Shown piece by piece: positions 1-7,559 of a stretch of 10,855 bases of DNA (position 1 is the stretch's first letter; every line of letters starts with the position of its first letter). The position numbers and the translations under genes are program-made. The notes below the pieces were generated by a model. The model was not told where the DNA came from. It saw only the letters and a list, made by a program, of their open reading frames with translations, and searched no databases. The stretch comes from an uncultured Phascolarctobacterium sp. (GTDB taxonomy: Bacteria > Bacillota > Negativicutes > Acidaminococcales > Acidaminococcaceae): positions 1 to 10,855 of the forward strand of contig USHB01000032.1 of the NCBI GenBank assembly GCA_900554395.1. Direction: 5' to 3'.

Positions 1-596
1 TCTTTAAGATCAGCAAAACCACTTCTTGTAACATTATTTTGCATCATAAATGCTTCTGTATCAAGATAATCTGCATCAACAAGGCATGAATATAACATTC
101 TTACATAAAACATCTGTGAAAAAGCAGATGTTAATGTAGTCATAATATTCGGCACTAAATTAAATTTAATTTCAGGTGTAAATTGTTTATAAGCACTAAA
201 ATCTGGCAATTTACTATTTTGGATACGGTAAAAAAAGCTCCCTTTTTCTAATGTATTAATATTGCTGCCTATATCAGGCAATCCACCATGGTGTCCTGCT
301 ATACACATTCCTAAAAGAAAAAAAGTAGAATTTTTAGATAAAAGAGCGCAATCAAAAAAGACCTTACTTCCTGCGCCAGTATGGTCAACACTGCCCTTTA
401 TTCCACCAAACTCTAAATAATTTTGAAATTCGTTGCTATATTTTCCTATATCATGATACATTCCCAAAAGCTCACCATAAACCGGTTCCGTAAACATAGC
501 TGAAAATTTTTTCGCATAGGCCGCTGTTCCTTCAGCATGTTCACTAATAGTTTGCTCTAAATGTTTTTCTTCATCGCGGTGTGCCAAATATTCCAT
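1..596 (-). CDS. cas3: CRISPR-associated Cas3, N-terminal HD nuclease domain (partial, cut by left edge)
   Basis: Reading the minus strand from the ATG at 594-596 gives 198 uninterrupted codons that run off the left edge, so the C-terminal part is missing. The residues match a Cas3 HD (Cas3'') domain: H20 in an early SEHAEGT segment, H48-D49 in YHDIGKYSNEFQNYL, H72 in SVDHTGAG, H102-H103 in GHHGGLPD and D174 in LVDADYLD. These are the expected metal ligands of the HD nuclease, and all are present. In the family this domain nicks and degrades the DNA strand displaced by Cascade, and a superfamily 2 helicase domain follows it; the helicase would lie outside the window. The short MEYLAH start and the GSVDH and HHGG spacing look most like type I-C, where cas3 is the first gene of the operon; this subtype call is inference. 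GGAGGTG, 4 bases before the ATG, supports the start. Sampled lines are about 30% G+C against about 50% in the neighbouring operon, which suggests a separate origin. Confidence 0.87.
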   Translation of the reverse strand, partial: MEYLAHRDEEKHLEQTISEHAEGTAAYAKKFSAMFTEPVYGELLGMYHDIGKYSNEFQNYLEFGGIKGSVDHTGAGSKVFFDCALLSKNSTFFLLGMCIAGHHGGLPDIGSNINTLEKGSFFYRIQNSKLPDFSAYKQFTPEIKFNLVPNIMTTLTSAFSQMFYVRMLYSCLVDADYLDTEAFMMQNNVTRSGFADLK

Positions 597-672
597 AAAA
601 CACCTCCAATACTAATATATTATTCTATTCAACATAAATAATATTTTTACCTGCATTTTATTTAAGTAAAGT

Positions 673-707
673 AAACGCCAGATACGATTAAAACGTATCT
701 GGCGTTT
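673..707 (-). terminator. Intrinsic terminator ending the radC-mre-rodA-radical SAM operon
   Basis: A perfect 14-bp inverted repeat (673-686 with 694-707, 7-base loop) begins 3 bases after the last stop codon of the operon. On the minus strand the stem is followed by a broken T-rich run (TTTACTTTACTT when counted from inside the stem). On the plus strand it is followed directly by TTTTT, so it could work in both directions. It separates the morphogenesis operon from the cas3 gene that starts 77 bases further on. Confidence 0.85.
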
Positions 708-710
708 TTA

Positions 711-1418
711 CTATTTAACCTCAACCATATCCTCACCCAACATCGGTAGTTTATTGCCGTGGAGGTCATATTTATAAAGGTCAAGGCGTTCTATGTCTGC
801 TTTTTCGGCAGGCAGGTTTAAGTTGTACTGCTGGTTTAAGGTATTTATTAAATCAACGGCTTTCATGCTGCCGTTGGGTGTTATGCGGCAGCTAAAAGTG
901 AGCACCAGTTCGCCGCCGTTTTGCTGAGCCTTAAGGTGCGGTATAAAAAACTTAACGTCAATTTCTTTTACCTTTGTTTTTGCTTTGGGCGCTGTTTTGG
1001 CATAAATTATGCTTTCGGCTTCATTAAACAGCTTTACTGCTTCATCTACCGGCTTATCATACGGCAGTGTTACTCTGTAATCTGCTCCGCCCGCTTCAGA
1101 CATCAGCGCAGGCGCATTGGTTGCTGTTACATCTGCCGCAAAAATGCGGATGCCACGCGGCAGTGCTTTTTGCATTTTTGCCACTGCTTCTTCCGCCGTC
1201 ATGGGCTCTGCCAGTTCAATTTCACAAAATTCCGCATAGCTTACCACGCCTACACCGAGCGCAGATGCCAGTGAAAATTTTAAGTGCGGGTTAAAGCCTT
1301 CGCTGTATGCGGCAGGCAGCTTCGCCCTGCGGATAGCACGCTCAATAGTGCGCACATATTCAAGATGAGAGATAAATCTTATACTTTTATCTTTGGTTAT
1401 TTTTAATCTGAGTTTCAT
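711..1418 (-). CDS. TIGR03936 / DUF2344 family radical SAM-linked protein
   Basis: This 235-residue protein has the family's conserved N-terminal block: RFISHLEYVRTIERAIRRA at residues 14-32, then LPAAYSEGFNPHLKFSLASAL at about residues 34-54. That pattern is characteristic of DUF2344, a family found either as a separate gene next to a TIGR03960 radical SAM protein or fused to its C-terminus. There is no cysteine cluster of its own, so it is more likely a partner or substrate-recognition subunit than an enzyme. Its biochemical role is not established. It starts 5 bases after the stop of the radical SAM gene, with GGAAGG 9 bases before the ATG, so the two are translated from one message. It is the last gene of the operon and a terminator follows the TAG stop. 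Length and motif are ordinary for the family. Confidence 0.85.
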   Translation of the reverse strand: MKLRLKITKDKSIRFISHLEYVRTIERAIRRAKLPAAYSEGFNPHLKFSLASALGVGVVSYAEFCEIELAEPMTAEEAVAKMQKALPRGIRIFAADVTATNAPALMSEAGGADYRVTLPYDKPVDEAVKLFNEAESIIYAKTAPKAKTKVKEIDVKFFIPHLKAQQNGGELVLTFSCRITPNGSMKAVDLINTLNQQYNLNLPAEKADIERLDLYKYDLHGNKLPMLGEDMVEVK

Positions 1419-1423
1419 TTTAT

Positions 1424-3271
1424 TTAACCTTCCACTTTAACTTCTACGCCCAGTTTCTGGCATACACCACAGCCGGTGCAGCTTCCGCGGCGGCAGTCAT
1501 GCGTAAGTTCGCCGCGCTGCGCTTTTTTATATTCGTTGCGCAAAAATGCACGCGATACCGCAGGCTGAATATGTTCCCACGGAAATACTTCGTTTTCGCC
1601 GCGTTCGCGGGCAATATAAAAGTCTTTATCAAGCCCACAGTCAGCCAATGCTTCAAGCCAGCGGTTATAATCAAACTGTTCGCTCCAGCCGTCAAACTTG
1701 GCGCCGCGCTGCCATGCAAGATAAAGCGCCTTGCCTAAACGTCTGTCGCCACGTGCAAAAACCGCTTCCATAATGCTTGTTTCCGGGTCGTGATACTGGA
1801 AAGTAATATTTTTCACCTTCAAAGCATCTTTTAAGAAATACTGTTTACGGCGCAATTCATCCATGCTGTTCTGCGCGCTCCACTGGAACGGAGTGTACGG
1901 TTTAGGCACAAAACTGCTGGCGCTTACGGTTACTTTGCAGCCGCCTTTGCCGGTAATTTCACGGTATTTATACTGCACTTTTTTGGCTAAATCCGCAATG
2001 GCAAGCACATCTTCATCCGTTTCGCCCGGCAGGCCTATCATAAAGTACAGTTTTACGCTGCTCCAGCCGGATTTAAAGGCTGCGCTGACGGCGTTCATCA
2101 AATCTTCTTCCGTTACGCCTTTGTTGATAACGTCACGCATACGCTGGCTGCCTGCTTCCGGAGCAAAAGTAAGCCCGCTTTTGCGTACTGCCTGTACTTC
2201 TTTGGCAAGGTCAACGGAAAAGCTGTCGATACGTAAGGAAGGCAAAGATACGCTGACGCGTTCGTCTTTAAATTCTTCTATCATGTCATGTATCATCGGC
2301 GCAAGGCAGGTATAATCCGCCGTGCTTAAAGATACCAGTGAAATTTCGTTGTAGCCGGTATTATCCACCAATTTACGCGCCAAGGCTTTTAACACTTCCG
2401 GATGACGTTCGCGCACCGGACGGTACACCATGCCTGCGTGGCAGAAACGGCAACCGCGTGTACAGCCGCGGAACACTTCAAGCATAATGCGGTCATGTAC
2501 AATTTCTCCAAAAGGCACAACCGGCGCTGTTGGGAAATCTACATCATTCAAATCGGCAATAACACGTTTTTCAATGGTTTTGGGCGCGCCTTCATAAACA
2601 GGCTCAACTTCTTTTACAGTATTATCGCTGTTATATTCTACATTGTAAAAGCTGGGTACATAAATGCCCTTAATTTTTACTGCTTCCTGCAAAAATCCGC
2701 AGCGTCCGCCCGGTTTGCCGGCTTTTTTCCATTCACGGTAAGCATTTAGCAGCTCCACCAAAACTTCTTCGCCCTCGCCAATAACGGCAAGGTCAAAAAT
2801 ATCGGCAAGTGGTTCCGGGTTATAAACGCACGGACCGCCAACAACCACAAATGGGTCATTTTCGCCGCGTTCTCCGGCAAGCACCGGCACTTTGCCCAAA
2901 TCGAGCATGTTTAAAATATTGGTGTAAGATAATTCATACTGCAAGGTAAAACCAACAAAATCAAAATCACGCAGCACTTTATCAGTTTCCAAACTGCGCA
3001 GAGGTATATCATGCTCACGCATTTTGGCTTCCATATCCGTCCATGGCGCGCACACTCGTTCTGCCGCCAATCCCTGCTCTTTATTTACAATGTGGTATAA
3101 AATTTTAAAGCCCAAATAGCTCATGCCAATTTCATACACATCCGGAAAAGCCAGGGCAATGCTTACTTCCGTTTCTTCCGGAGTTTTAACAATGCTGCCG
3201 AACTCATCGCCGGTATAGCGCGCAGGTTTGGCAACACTGCTCAAAATATCTATCGTTAAATCCTTGTTCAC
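1424..3271 (-). CDS. TIGR03960 family B12-binding-domain radical SAM protein
   Basis: The protein has 615 residues from the GTG at 3269-3271. I prefer that start because AGGAGG (3278-3283) lies 6 bases before it. A TTG five codons further upstream keeps the frame open but would place the ribosome binding site inside the coding region. The N-terminal third resembles the B12-binding-like domain of this group (segments FPDVYEIGMSYLGFKILYH, VVVGGPCVYNPEP and AVIGEGEE). The radical SAM core carries the cluster motif CTRGCRFC (C270, C274, C277), which holds the 4Fe-4S cluster and binds S-adenosylmethionine, followed by EISLVSLSTADY and FAPEAGSQRMRDVINKG. The C-terminus adds a second cysteine group (C593, C598, C601, C604) that could bind another iron-sulfur cluster. 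The substrate of the family is unknown to me. It sits 11 bases after rodA and directly before its DUF2344 partner. Confidence 0.9.
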   Translation of the reverse strand: MNKDLTIDILSSVAKPARYTGDEFGSIVKTPEETEVSIALAFPDVYEIGMSYLGFKILYHIVNKEQGLAAERVCAPWTDMEAKMREHDIPLRSLETDKVLRDFDFVGFTLQYELSYTNILNMLDLGKVPVLAGERGENDPFVVVGGPCVYNPEPLADIFDLAVIGEGEEVLVELLNAYREWKKAGKPGGRCGFLQEAVKIKGIYVPSFYNVEYNSDNTVKEVEPVYEGAPKTIEKRVIADLNDVDFPTAPVVPFGEIVHDRIMLEVFRGCTRGCRFCHAGMVYRPVRERHPEVLKALARKLVDNTGYNEISLVSLSTADYTCLAPMIHDMIEEFKDERVSVSLPSLRIDSFSVDLAKEVQAVRKSGLTFAPEAGSQRMRDVINKGVTEEDLMNAVSAAFKSGWSSVKLYFMIGLPGETDEDVLAIADLAKKVQYKYREITGKGGCKVTVSASSFVPKPYTPFQWSAQNSMDELRRKQYFLKDALKVKNITFQYHDPETSIMEAVFARGDRRLGKALYLAWQRGAKFDGWSEQFDYNRWLEALADCGLDKDFYIARERGENEVFPWEHIQPAVSRAFLRNEYKKAQRGELTHDCRRGSCTGCGVCQKLGVEVKVEG

Positions 3272-3277
3272 GTTGTT

Positions 3278-3285
3278 CCTCCTCA
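3278..3285 (-). promoter_or_regulatory. Ribosome binding site overlapping the rodA stop; sets the GTG start of the radical SAM gene
   Basis: On the minus strand the bases read TGAGGAGG. The rodA stop TGA shares its A with a consensus AGGAGG, which is followed by a 6-base spacer and GTG at 3271. This favours termination-coupled re-initiation and rules against the longer TTG-started reading frame. Confidence 0.75.
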
Positions 3286-4383
3286 AAATTGCAGCTGCTG
3301 CTTACGCAGGCGTATATTAAGCAATAAGCCTACCAAAAACATATTCGTTGTCAGTGAACTTACGCCGTAGCTTAAAAACGGCAGCGGTATGCCGGTAACA
3401 GGCATAATACCGGCCGTCATACCGATATTGACAAACATATGGAAGGTAAACATAAATGTTATGCCTACCGCCAGAAGCGTGCCGAAATCATCTTCGGCAT
3501 TAAGCGCAATGGTAAGCCCGCGCCAGATAATAATGCCATAAAGCAAAAGTATTACCGTTACGCCGATAAAGCCAAACTCCTCGCCTGCCACGGCAAAAAC
3601 AAAGTCCGTATGGTTTTCCGGCAAAAAGTTTAACTGGCTCTGCGTACCGGCAAACCATCCCTTACCTGTCAGCAGCCCGCTGCCGATAGCAATTTTAGAC
3701 TGTATTACATGATAGCCTGCACCAAAGGGGTCGAGCTCAGGGTCTAAAAATACACGGATGCGGTTTTTCTGATACTCTTTTAAAATCAGCCAGAACACCG
3801 GCATCAGCACCACAAAGGCCCCACTCAGCATTGCCAGCCAGCGCATTTTAAAGCCGCTCATAATCAGCATGCCAAGGGCTATAACCGCAAACACCAGTGC
3901 CGTACCTAAATCCGGCTGGCGCATTACCAGCACAAACGGCACAAACACATAAGCTATCGCCGGCAAATAATCTGAAAAATCAGTGTATAGTTCTGCCCTT
4001 TTGGCTAAAAACGCAGCAAGGCAGACTATAATTATTGCCTTGGCAAATTCCGAAGGCTGTATTGTTACAGGCCCTATCTGAATCCACCTTTGCGCACCAA
4101 GCTGGGAATGTCCTACAAACATTACCGCAAGCAGTAAAACCAGATTAAAAATATACAAAGGCTTGGCTATCTGCTGCAAAAGCCGGTAATCAAAACGCAG
4201 GCAAACAATTACCAGAAGCACGTTTATAGCAACAAAAATGCTTTGGCGCTGCACATGCCATGCTTTGCCTGTGGCAACAGCATAAGAATGCGTTGCACTG
4301 GAAATCAGCATCAGCCCGATGCCGATAAGGGCAAAAACTGCCCCTACCAGCCACCAGTCTATATTACGCAAATATCTCTGCAT
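3283..4383 (-). CDS. rodA: RodA, SEDS-family peptidoglycan glycosyltransferase
   Basis: This 366-residue polytopic membrane protein belongs to the FtsW/RodA/SpoVE (SEDS) family, which polymerises lipid II into glycan strands outside the membrane. Diagnostic blocks are RWIQIGPVTIQPSEFAKA (residues 99-116), RQPDLGTALV (155-164), RIRVFLDPELDPFGAGYHVIQSKIAIGSG (starting at 208) and QSQLNFLPENHTDFVFA (248-264). D260 in the HTDF block corresponds to the aspartate known to be essential in RodA. About ten hydrophobic segments are visible. The RodA assignment over FtsW rests on the length, the HTDF block and the neighbour PBP2, its cognate transpeptidase. GGAGG lies 4 bases before the ATG, and the gap to the PBP2 stop is 10 bases. 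The protein looks complete with no missing key residue. Confidence 0.95.
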   Translation of the reverse strand: MQRYLRNIDWWLVGAVFALIGIGLMLISSATHSYAVATGKAWHVQRQSIFVAINVLLVIVCLRFDYRLLQQIAKPLYIFNLVLLLAVMFVGHSQLGAQRWIQIGPVTIQPSEFAKAIIIVCLAAFLAKRAELYTDFSDYLPAIAYVFVPFVLVMRQPDLGTALVFAVIALGMLIMSGFKMRWLAMLSGAFVVLMPVFWLILKEYQKNRIRVFLDPELDPFGAGYHVIQSKIAIGSGLLTGKGWFAGTQSQLNFLPENHTDFVFAVAGEEFGFIGVTVILLLYGIIIWRGLTIALNAEDDFGTLLAVGITFMFTFHMFVNIGMTAGIMPVTGIPLPFLSYGVSSLTTNMFLVGLLLNIRLRKQQLQF

Positions 4384-4393
4384 ACTGCCTCCG

Positions 4394-6208
4394 TTACTTG
4401 GCAGGCTGGGCTGTATTTACAAACCCCTTCTGCCTGAACCATTCTTCAAAAACCTTATAAACAATCGGTCCGGCCGCAGATGTACCGAAACCGCCCTGTT
4501 CTACAATACATGCTACAACAATTTCCGGGTTATCAGACGGACCATAAGCTACAAAAAGCCCGTGGTCACGCCCGTGCGGATTTTCGGCAGTACCGGTTTT
4601 AGCTGCAATCTGCTGCGGCAGACTGGCAAAATACGATGCTGTACCGCCTTCTTCAGCTACGCCTTCCAAAGCCTTTTGAATAAGCCGCAGCGTGTGCATG
4701 GATATGCCGATATTCCTTGCCGGAGCGTGTTCTACCTTTTGAAAAACACTGCCGTCGTTATTTAATAAATTTTCTACAAGATACGGCGGATGATATACGC
4801 CGTCAGCAGCCACGCAGCTCATCAACATAGCAAGCTGCAAAGGCGTTGCCAGGTTAATGCCCTGCCCGATTGCAGCGTTGAAAGTATCGCCAAGCATCCA
4901 GCTTTCGCCCGGGAAGGCTTTCTTTTTGTTCTCCGGCGTAGGCAAAAGCCCGCTTAATTCACCTTCCAGCTCTATGCCTGTCGGTGAGCCGATACCAAAT
5001 TTTTTGGCAAAAGTTACTATATTATCAATACCGAGGCGGTTGCCCATCTCATAAAAATATACGTTATCCGATTTACGCAGCGCTTCATGGAAATCAATCC
5101 AGCCAAGCGCTTCACCGCCGGCGTTGCCCATTGGTACAAGCCAGTGCTTGCCGCTGTCAAAAATCTTTTCTTCCGGCGTTACCTTGCCAAGTTCCAAAGC
5201 TGCTGCGCCGGTAACAATTTTAAACGGCGAGCCCGGCGGATATTCACCGCCGATAACTTTATTGCCCATCGGATAGTTAGGGTCATTATTAATTACGTTC
5301 CAGTCTTTTTCACTGATGCCGTTTACAAACAGATTGGGGTCAAAAGCAGGACGGCTTACCATTGCACGCACTGCGCCAGTTTTCGGATCCAGCGCAACTA
5401 TTGCCGCCGCACGTGCATTAGGAGCCAAACCGGATGAACGCAAATACGCCAAATGTTCATCCACGGCTTTTTCCATTACCTGCTGCAAATCTTTATCTAT
5501 CGTCAGCTGCAAACTTTTGCCCGGCACCGGGTCTATCTGCCCAAGCTGCTTAACAACGCTGCCGCTTACGTCAACTTCTTCATCATAACTGCCGTCCTGT
5601 CCGCGTATATATTTATCGTATGTTTTTTCAAGCCCGAATTTGCCTACTACGCTTCCAACAGGCATATCTTTATAAGAGCCCTGGGTAATATCGTATTGGC
5701 TTACTTCGCCAACATAACCAATGGCGTGTACGGCAAGTTCTTTAAACAAATAATTGCGCACGGGCTGAATTTCTATCATTACGCCCGGCAGTTCGTTTTT
5801 CTTTTCTTCAAGTTTGGTCAGCATTTCCGGCGTAATATTGCTTTTCAAGCGTGTCGGTTCGTAACTGTCGCTGTTTTCTTCCAGCTTTTTGCGCATTTCG
5901 GCTACCGGCATTTCAATAATCTCCGATAATGCACGCAAAATTTCTTCGTCATACGGATTGTTCTGCCTGCGCAGCGCCACTACATAACCGGGAAGATTGT
6001 TAACAAGTTCCACTCCGTCCCTGTCATAAAAAATACCGCGCGGAGCTGTAACTTTGGTGCGGCGCAAACGGTTGCCGTCTGCCTGTTCGCCGTAAAAATC
6101 ACCTTTAAAAAGCTGCAAATAGGCCATGCGTCCCAAAAGCAGCAGCAAAATGCACACAGCAGCAATCAACATGGCTTCTAATCTGTTTGCATATCTTTTG
6201 TTCAGCAT
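4394..6208 (-). CDS. mrdA: Penicillin-binding protein 2, elongasome transpeptidase
   Basis: This class B PBP cross-links peptidoglycan during side-wall growth with RodA. From the ATG at 6206-6208 it has 604 residues, typical for PBP2. I chose this start because GGAG lies 8 bases before it; the in-frame TTG two codons upstream is only 2 bases from the same site. A short cytoplasmic tail is followed by one membrane anchor (about residues 12-33), then the PBP dimerisation domain with TAPRGIFYDRDG (54-65), then the transpeptidase domain. The active-site motifs are intact: SPFK with catalytic S327 and K330, SDN at 380-382, and KTG at 537-539. GQGINLATPLQLAML is the usual stretch between the second and third motif. 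It lies between mreD and rodA, the normal place for the cognate PBP. Confidence 0.95.
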   Translation of the reverse strand: MLNKRYANRLEAMLIAAVCILLLLLGRMAYLQLFKGDFYGEQADGNRLRRTKVTAPRGIFYDRDGVELVNNLPGYVVALRRQNNPYDEEILRALSEIIEMPVAEMRKKLEENSDSYEPTRLKSNITPEMLTKLEEKKNELPGVMIEIQPVRNYLFKELAVHAIGYVGEVSQYDITQGSYKDMPVGSVVGKFGLEKTYDKYIRGQDGSYDEEVDVSGSVVKQLGQIDPVPGKSLQLTIDKDLQQVMEKAVDEHLAYLRSSGLAPNARAAAIVALDPKTGAVRAMVSRPAFDPNLFVNGISEKDWNVINNDPNYPMGNKVIGGEYPPGSPFKIVTGAAALELGKVTPEEKIFDSGKHWLVPMGNAGGEALGWIDFHEALRKSDNVYFYEMGNRLGIDNIVTFAKKFGIGSPTGIELEGELSGLLPTPENKKKAFPGESWMLGDTFNAAIGQGINLATPLQLAMLMSCVAADGVYHPPYLVENLLNNDGSVFQKVEHAPARNIGISMHTLRLIQKALEGVAEEGGTASYFASLPQQIAAKTGTAENPHGRDHGLFVAYGPSDNPEIVVACIVEQGGFGTSAAGPIVYKVFEEWFRQKGFVNTAQPAK

Positions 6209-6232
6209 TGCCAATACTCCTTCTAAATAAGC

Positions 6233-6718
6233 CTATCTGTCTTTATGCCAGCGCTCTATAAACCAGCATAATTTATATACAGGCACCACAAACACTATAT
6301 TTCCCAGGCAATACGCCAGGCTTTCCTCCAAATAGCCAACAAAAAAACTGCTGTCGGCAACAGGCGTAAAAAAGAGCGCCACAAAGAAAAACAGCATGCG
6401 TATGCCTGCTGTTATCACAAATGCCGCAGTTATATGGTAGGCAAAATGTTCTTTAAAAACCTGCTCTTTAATATAACCGGTTACAAATCCTACCGCACTG
6501 CGGGTTATTGTATGAAAACCAAACACGGCTCCGTTCAGCAAATCATATATAAGTCCCGCGGCACCGCCAATGGCTGCGCCGGTTTGTGCGCCGTAAATCA
6601 TTGCCATGGCGTAAACATAGAGCAAAACCAAATCAAATTTAAACCATTCAGGCTGCTCTACCGTAATCTGCAAAGCCAAAAATACTATATAAACTATAAA
6701 AAACAGCATTCGTTTCAT
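6233..6718 (-). CDS. mreD: MreD, rod shape-determining membrane protein
   Basis: This 161-residue, strongly hydrophobic protein has about five to six membrane segments. MreD is an inner-membrane component of the elongasome that links MreC and MreB to the synthase pair. It has the family's glycine-rich signature followed by an acidic residue, GAAIGGAAGLIYDLLNGAVFG (about residues 47-67). The opening ATGAAACG overlaps the mreC stop by 4 bases (ATGA), a coupled arrangement. Sequence conservation in this family is low, so the assignment rests on hydropathy, the GLIYDLL motif and position between mreC and mrdA, which together are convincing. Confidence 0.92.
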   Translation of the reverse strand: MKRMLFFIVYIVFLALQITVEQPEWFKFDLVLLYVYAMAMIYGAQTGAAIGGAAGLIYDLLNGAVFGFHTITRSAVGFVTGYIKEQVFKEHFAYHITAAFVITAGIRMLFFFVALFFTPVADSSFFVGYLEESLAYCLGNIVFVVPVYKLCWFIERWHKDR

Positions 6719-7548
6719 TTTGCATTACCATCCTGCTGATGCCAGATAACAACAAATACTTCTTCCATGCCGTTTTTTACGGCAGCAGGTTCTACGGTAG
6801 CATTACGCAAAAGGCCTGCCGCATCAAGGCTGCTGTTTTTAACCGTGCCGATAACAATACCGGCCGGATGATTTTGGCTGTAACCGCTGGTCACTACAAC
6901 ATCGCCCGGCAAAACATCTGCTTCACGCTGCAAATGCTCCATCAGCAGCGGCACATTGTCACTGCCGCGGCCGGTTACAATGCCTACCGCACGCGAATTG
7001 GCACGCAAAATACGCGCACCGACATTGCAGCGCGTGCTTGTTACCAGCGTAACCTTTGCAGAAGAAGGATAGGCTTCATCCACAAGCCCTACAAGCCCTT
7101 GCGGCGTTACAACGGCCATATCCTGCTGCACGCCATCATCTGTGCCCTTGTCAATATACAGGCTGTCGCGCAAGTCTCCGGGCGCACGCCCCAAAACTTT
7201 TGCAACTGCCAAACGCTGCTCCGGATGCGAATTTTTATAATTCAGCATCTCACGCAGGCGTTGGTTTTCCGCATAAATTTCTGCCATAGCAAGATTTGCG
7301 TAACGCAGCTCGCTAATTTCGTTTTGTAATGTTTCGTTTTCCTGCTGCAATGTTTTAACTGTTGTCATCGCATCACCGGTATCATTCACCCAGCCGCCAA
7401 CAGCATTGCTTGCCGCTGCAAACGGGGTTATAACAGCAGTCACAACTCTGTTAACTACCGGGAAACGCAGCGGGTCATGCAAAGCCATCGCAAACAGCGT
7501 CAGCAGCACCGCAACAGCTAAACCAATGCTTAAATACTTCTTGTTCAC
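6715..7548 (-). CDS. mreC: MreC, rod shape-determining periplasmic-side scaffold protein
   Basis: This 277-residue protein has one N-terminal membrane segment (about residues 6-23). A predicted coiled coil follows (about 62-104, with heptad-like TLQQENETLQNEISELRYA and later NQRLREML). The rest is the beta-rich MreC core, with AKVLGRAPGDLRDSLYIDKG (116-135), GLVGLVDEAY (151-160) and VLPGDVVVTSGYSQNHPAGI (212-231). MreC dimerises through the coiled coil and activates PBP2-RodA. The start is a GTG at 7546-7548; the preceding AAGGAA overlaps the mreB stop TGA, 6 bases before the GTG. Length and domain order are normal. Confidence 0.95.
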   Translation of the reverse strand: MNKKYLSIGLAVAVLLTLFAMALHDPLRFPVVNRVVTAVITPFAAASNAVGGWVNDTGDAMTTVKTLQQENETLQNEISELRYANLAMAEIYAENQRLREMLNYKNSHPEQRLAVAKVLGRAPGDLRDSLYIDKGTDDGVQQDMAVVTPQGLVGLVDEAYPSSAKVTLVTSTRCNVGARILRANSRAVGIVTGRGSDNVPLLMEHLQREADVLPGDVVVTSGYSQNHPAGIVIGTVKNSSLDAAGLLRNATVEPAAVKNGMEEVFVVIWHQQDGNAK

Positions 7549-7559
7549 ACGTTATTCCT

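Noticed and set aside
597..672. Promoter for cas3 in the AT-rich gap
   Set aside because: Several -10-like hexamers occur (TAGAAT, TATTAT), but none has an acceptable -35 box at 16-18 bases. The AT-rich sequence makes chance matches likely, so I do not call one.
1863..2315. 150-codon plus-strand open frame
   Set aside because: It lies wholly inside the radical SAM gene on the other strand, has no ribosome binding site or recognisable motif, and its serine/leucine-rich translation is typical of an antisense shadow.
5453..5929. 158-codon plus-strand open frame inside mrdA
   Set aside because: It is antisense to a well-supported PBP2 gene, and its Phe/Tyr/His-rich composition is typical of a reverse-strand shadow.
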